Translations under genes and position numbers: made by a program
Assembly: GCF_000938255.1 (NCBI RefSeq)
Contig: NZ_JYMR01000020.1
Span: 1 to 64,000, forward strand
DNA from: Bradyrhizobium sp. LTSP849
GTDB taxonomy: Bacteria; Pseudomonadota; Alphaproteobacteria; Rhizobiales; Xanthobacteraceae
Length of the DNA stretch: 64,000 bases
Direction: 5' to 3'
Part shown: piece by piece, positions 63,053 to 64,000 of the stretch
How positions within the stretch are numbered: the first letter of the stretch is position 1
Layout: every line of letters begins with the position of its first letter
Notes under the pieces: generated by a model
The model's database searches: none
Seen by the model: only the letters and a program-made list of their open reading frames with translations
Told to the model about the DNA's origin: nothing

Positions 63053-64000
63053 ATGCGCCGCTCACTGGTGTTGCTGTCCGCCGGACTGACAGTCTTGTCC
63101 ACCGGACTTTCCAACGGACTTGCCACCGCCCAGAACAACACCCCCCGCAACCTGATCCTGTTCATCCCGGACGGGCTGCGCGCGCTGAAGGTCACGCCCG
63201 AAACGGCGCCGGCAATGGCCGAGGTCCGCGACAAGGGCGTCAACTTCAAGAACTCGCACTCGCTGTTTCCGACCTTCACCATGGCCAATGGCTCGGCGAT
63301 GTCGACCGGCCATTATCTCGGCGACACCGGCGTGTTCTCCAACACGATCTGGACCAACTACACCTCCGGCCCCGCCGGCGACACCGTCGTCCCCTTCATC
63401 GAGAACGACGCCGTGCTCGGTGACATCGACGAGCATTTCAAGGGCGACTACCTCAACGAGGAGACCGTCCTGAAGCTGGCCCGCGACAAGGGCCTGAGCA
63501 CGGCCGCGATCGGCAAGGTCGGCCCCACCTACCAGTGGGACCACACCGATCATCCGGAGAAGCCGGGCCAGCACTCGATCGTGATCGACGACTCGACCGG
63601 CGGCAAAGCTGGCGTCGCGCTGTCTGACGAAATGAAGGACGCGCTGACCAAGGCGGGCCTGGCGCTGGCCACCCCCAGCCGTGGCGACAACGGCAAGGCG
63701 GGCGATGCCAAGACGCCCGGCACCACCACGGCCAACATTGTGCAGCAGGCCTACTTCGCCGATGTCGCCACCAAGGTGGTGCTGCCGATGTTCAAGGCGC
63801 GCAACAAGCCGTTCGTGCTGGTGTTCTGGTCGCGCGACCCGGACGGCACCCAGCATAACCAGGGCGACAGCCTCAACCAGATTATGCCGGGCATCAACGG
63901 TCCGAGCACGATGGCGAGCATCAAGAATGTCGACAACAACCTCGCCCAGATCCGCAAGGCGCTGGACGAGCTGGGGCTTGCCGCCAACACCAACATCATG
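63053..64000 (+). CDS. Secreted alkaline-phosphatase-superfamily phosphodiesterase (partial)
   Basis: The first 316 residues of a protein that runs off the window; all codons to 64000 are open. A signal peptide (about 1-26) precedes an alkaline phosphatase/nucleotide pyrophosphatase fold: metal Asp40 in LFIPDGLR, a nucleophile Thr76 in FPTFTMANG, a metal His in STGHYLGD and further Asp/His in FWSRDPDGTQH. The Thr nucleophile favours a phosphodiesterase/pyrophosphatase-like reaction. Strong GGGAGAG site before the ATG at 63053. Confidence 0.88.
   Translation, partial: MRRSLVLLSAGLTVLSTGLSNGLATAQNNTPRNLILFIPDGLRALKVTPETAPAMAEVRDKGVNFKNSHSLFPTFTMANGSAMSTGHYLGDTGVFSNTIWTNYTSGPAGDTVVPFIENDAVLGDIDEHFKGDYLNEETVLKLARDKGLSTAAIGKVGPTYQWDHTDHPEKPGQHSIVIDDSTGGKAGVALSDEMKDALTKAGLALATPSRGDNGKAGDAKTPGTTTANIVQQAYFADVATKVVLPMFKARNKPFVLVFWSRDPDGTQHNQGDSLNQIMPGINGPSTMASIKNVDNNLAQIRKALDELGLAANTNIM

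Overview
The window is high-GC DNA typical of a Rhizobiales alphaproteobacterium. Gene families, small conserved proteins, repeats and the style of the regulators fit Bradyrhizobium or a close relative best; this is inference from sequence style, not a database match. It looks like ordinary chromosome: I see no transposase, integrase, phage gene, rRNA or CRISPR array. One tRNA gene (Leu, GAG) is present. Coding density is high, with many ATGA-type overlaps inside operons.

Layout. 0.6-11.5 kb holds mostly single genes: an alpha/beta hydrolase, small conserved proteins, a membrane glycosyltransferase-like protein, a Pro/Gln-rich TonB/TolA-like protein, an aldo/keto reductase, an XRE-type regulator with an in-frame repeat, the Mg2+ transporter MgtE and two tandem NodB-type deacetylases. 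11.6-20.4 kb is an eight-gene minus-strand operon (aldehyde dehydrogenase, DHDPS-like lyase, 3-hydroxyanthranilate 3,4-dioxygenase, and a complete Liv-type ABC importer), with a divergent LysR regulator. It looks like a self-contained uptake and catabolism unit for a 3-hydroxyanthranilate-like aromatic amine. 20.5-24.2 kb carries tRNA-Leu, an orphan FliN-like (SpoA) protein, lipB, a small RecA/DnaB-like ATPase, and a tautomerase/LysR pair. 24.2-26.9 kb is a GbsR/MarR regulator operon with a DUF4166 protein and a membrane-fused epimerase. 27-39 kb has two PAS/histidine-kinase/receiver hybrids, acylphosphatase plus an oxaloacetate-decarboxylase-like enzyme, the biotin-carrying subunit of propionyl/acetyl-CoA carboxylase, a zinc metallopeptidase and three transporters. 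39-44.4 kb is a sugar-acid catabolic locus (MFS importer, GntR regulator, enolase-superfamily dehydratase, SDR, L-idonate-type dehydrogenase).

44.4-48.4 kb holds a secreted protein with an internal duplication next to a NarX/NarL-type two-component pair and an integral membrane protein. 48.5-53.6 kb has an ArsR/AHSA1 pair with two matching operator candidates, a serine hydrolase, an Omp31-like porin, an SDR without the usual YxxxK motif, and an acetyltransferase. 53.8-58.4 kb is a run of small secreted proteins, four or five of which have curlin-type Gln/Asn/Gly repeats, followed by a FixJ-type response regulator. 59-62.7 kb is a MacAB-like export operon ending in a stand-alone LuxR-type DNA-binding protein. 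The window ends inside a secreted alkaline-phosphatase-superfamily enzyme.

The two loci I consider most worth following are the curlin-repeat cluster (55.4-57.6 kb), which has several amyloid-like subunits but no Csg export gene in view, and the 3-hydroxyanthranilate operon (11.6-20.4 kb), which has a dioxygenase and a dehydrogenase but an unusual DHDPS-family protein and no recognisable decarboxylase.
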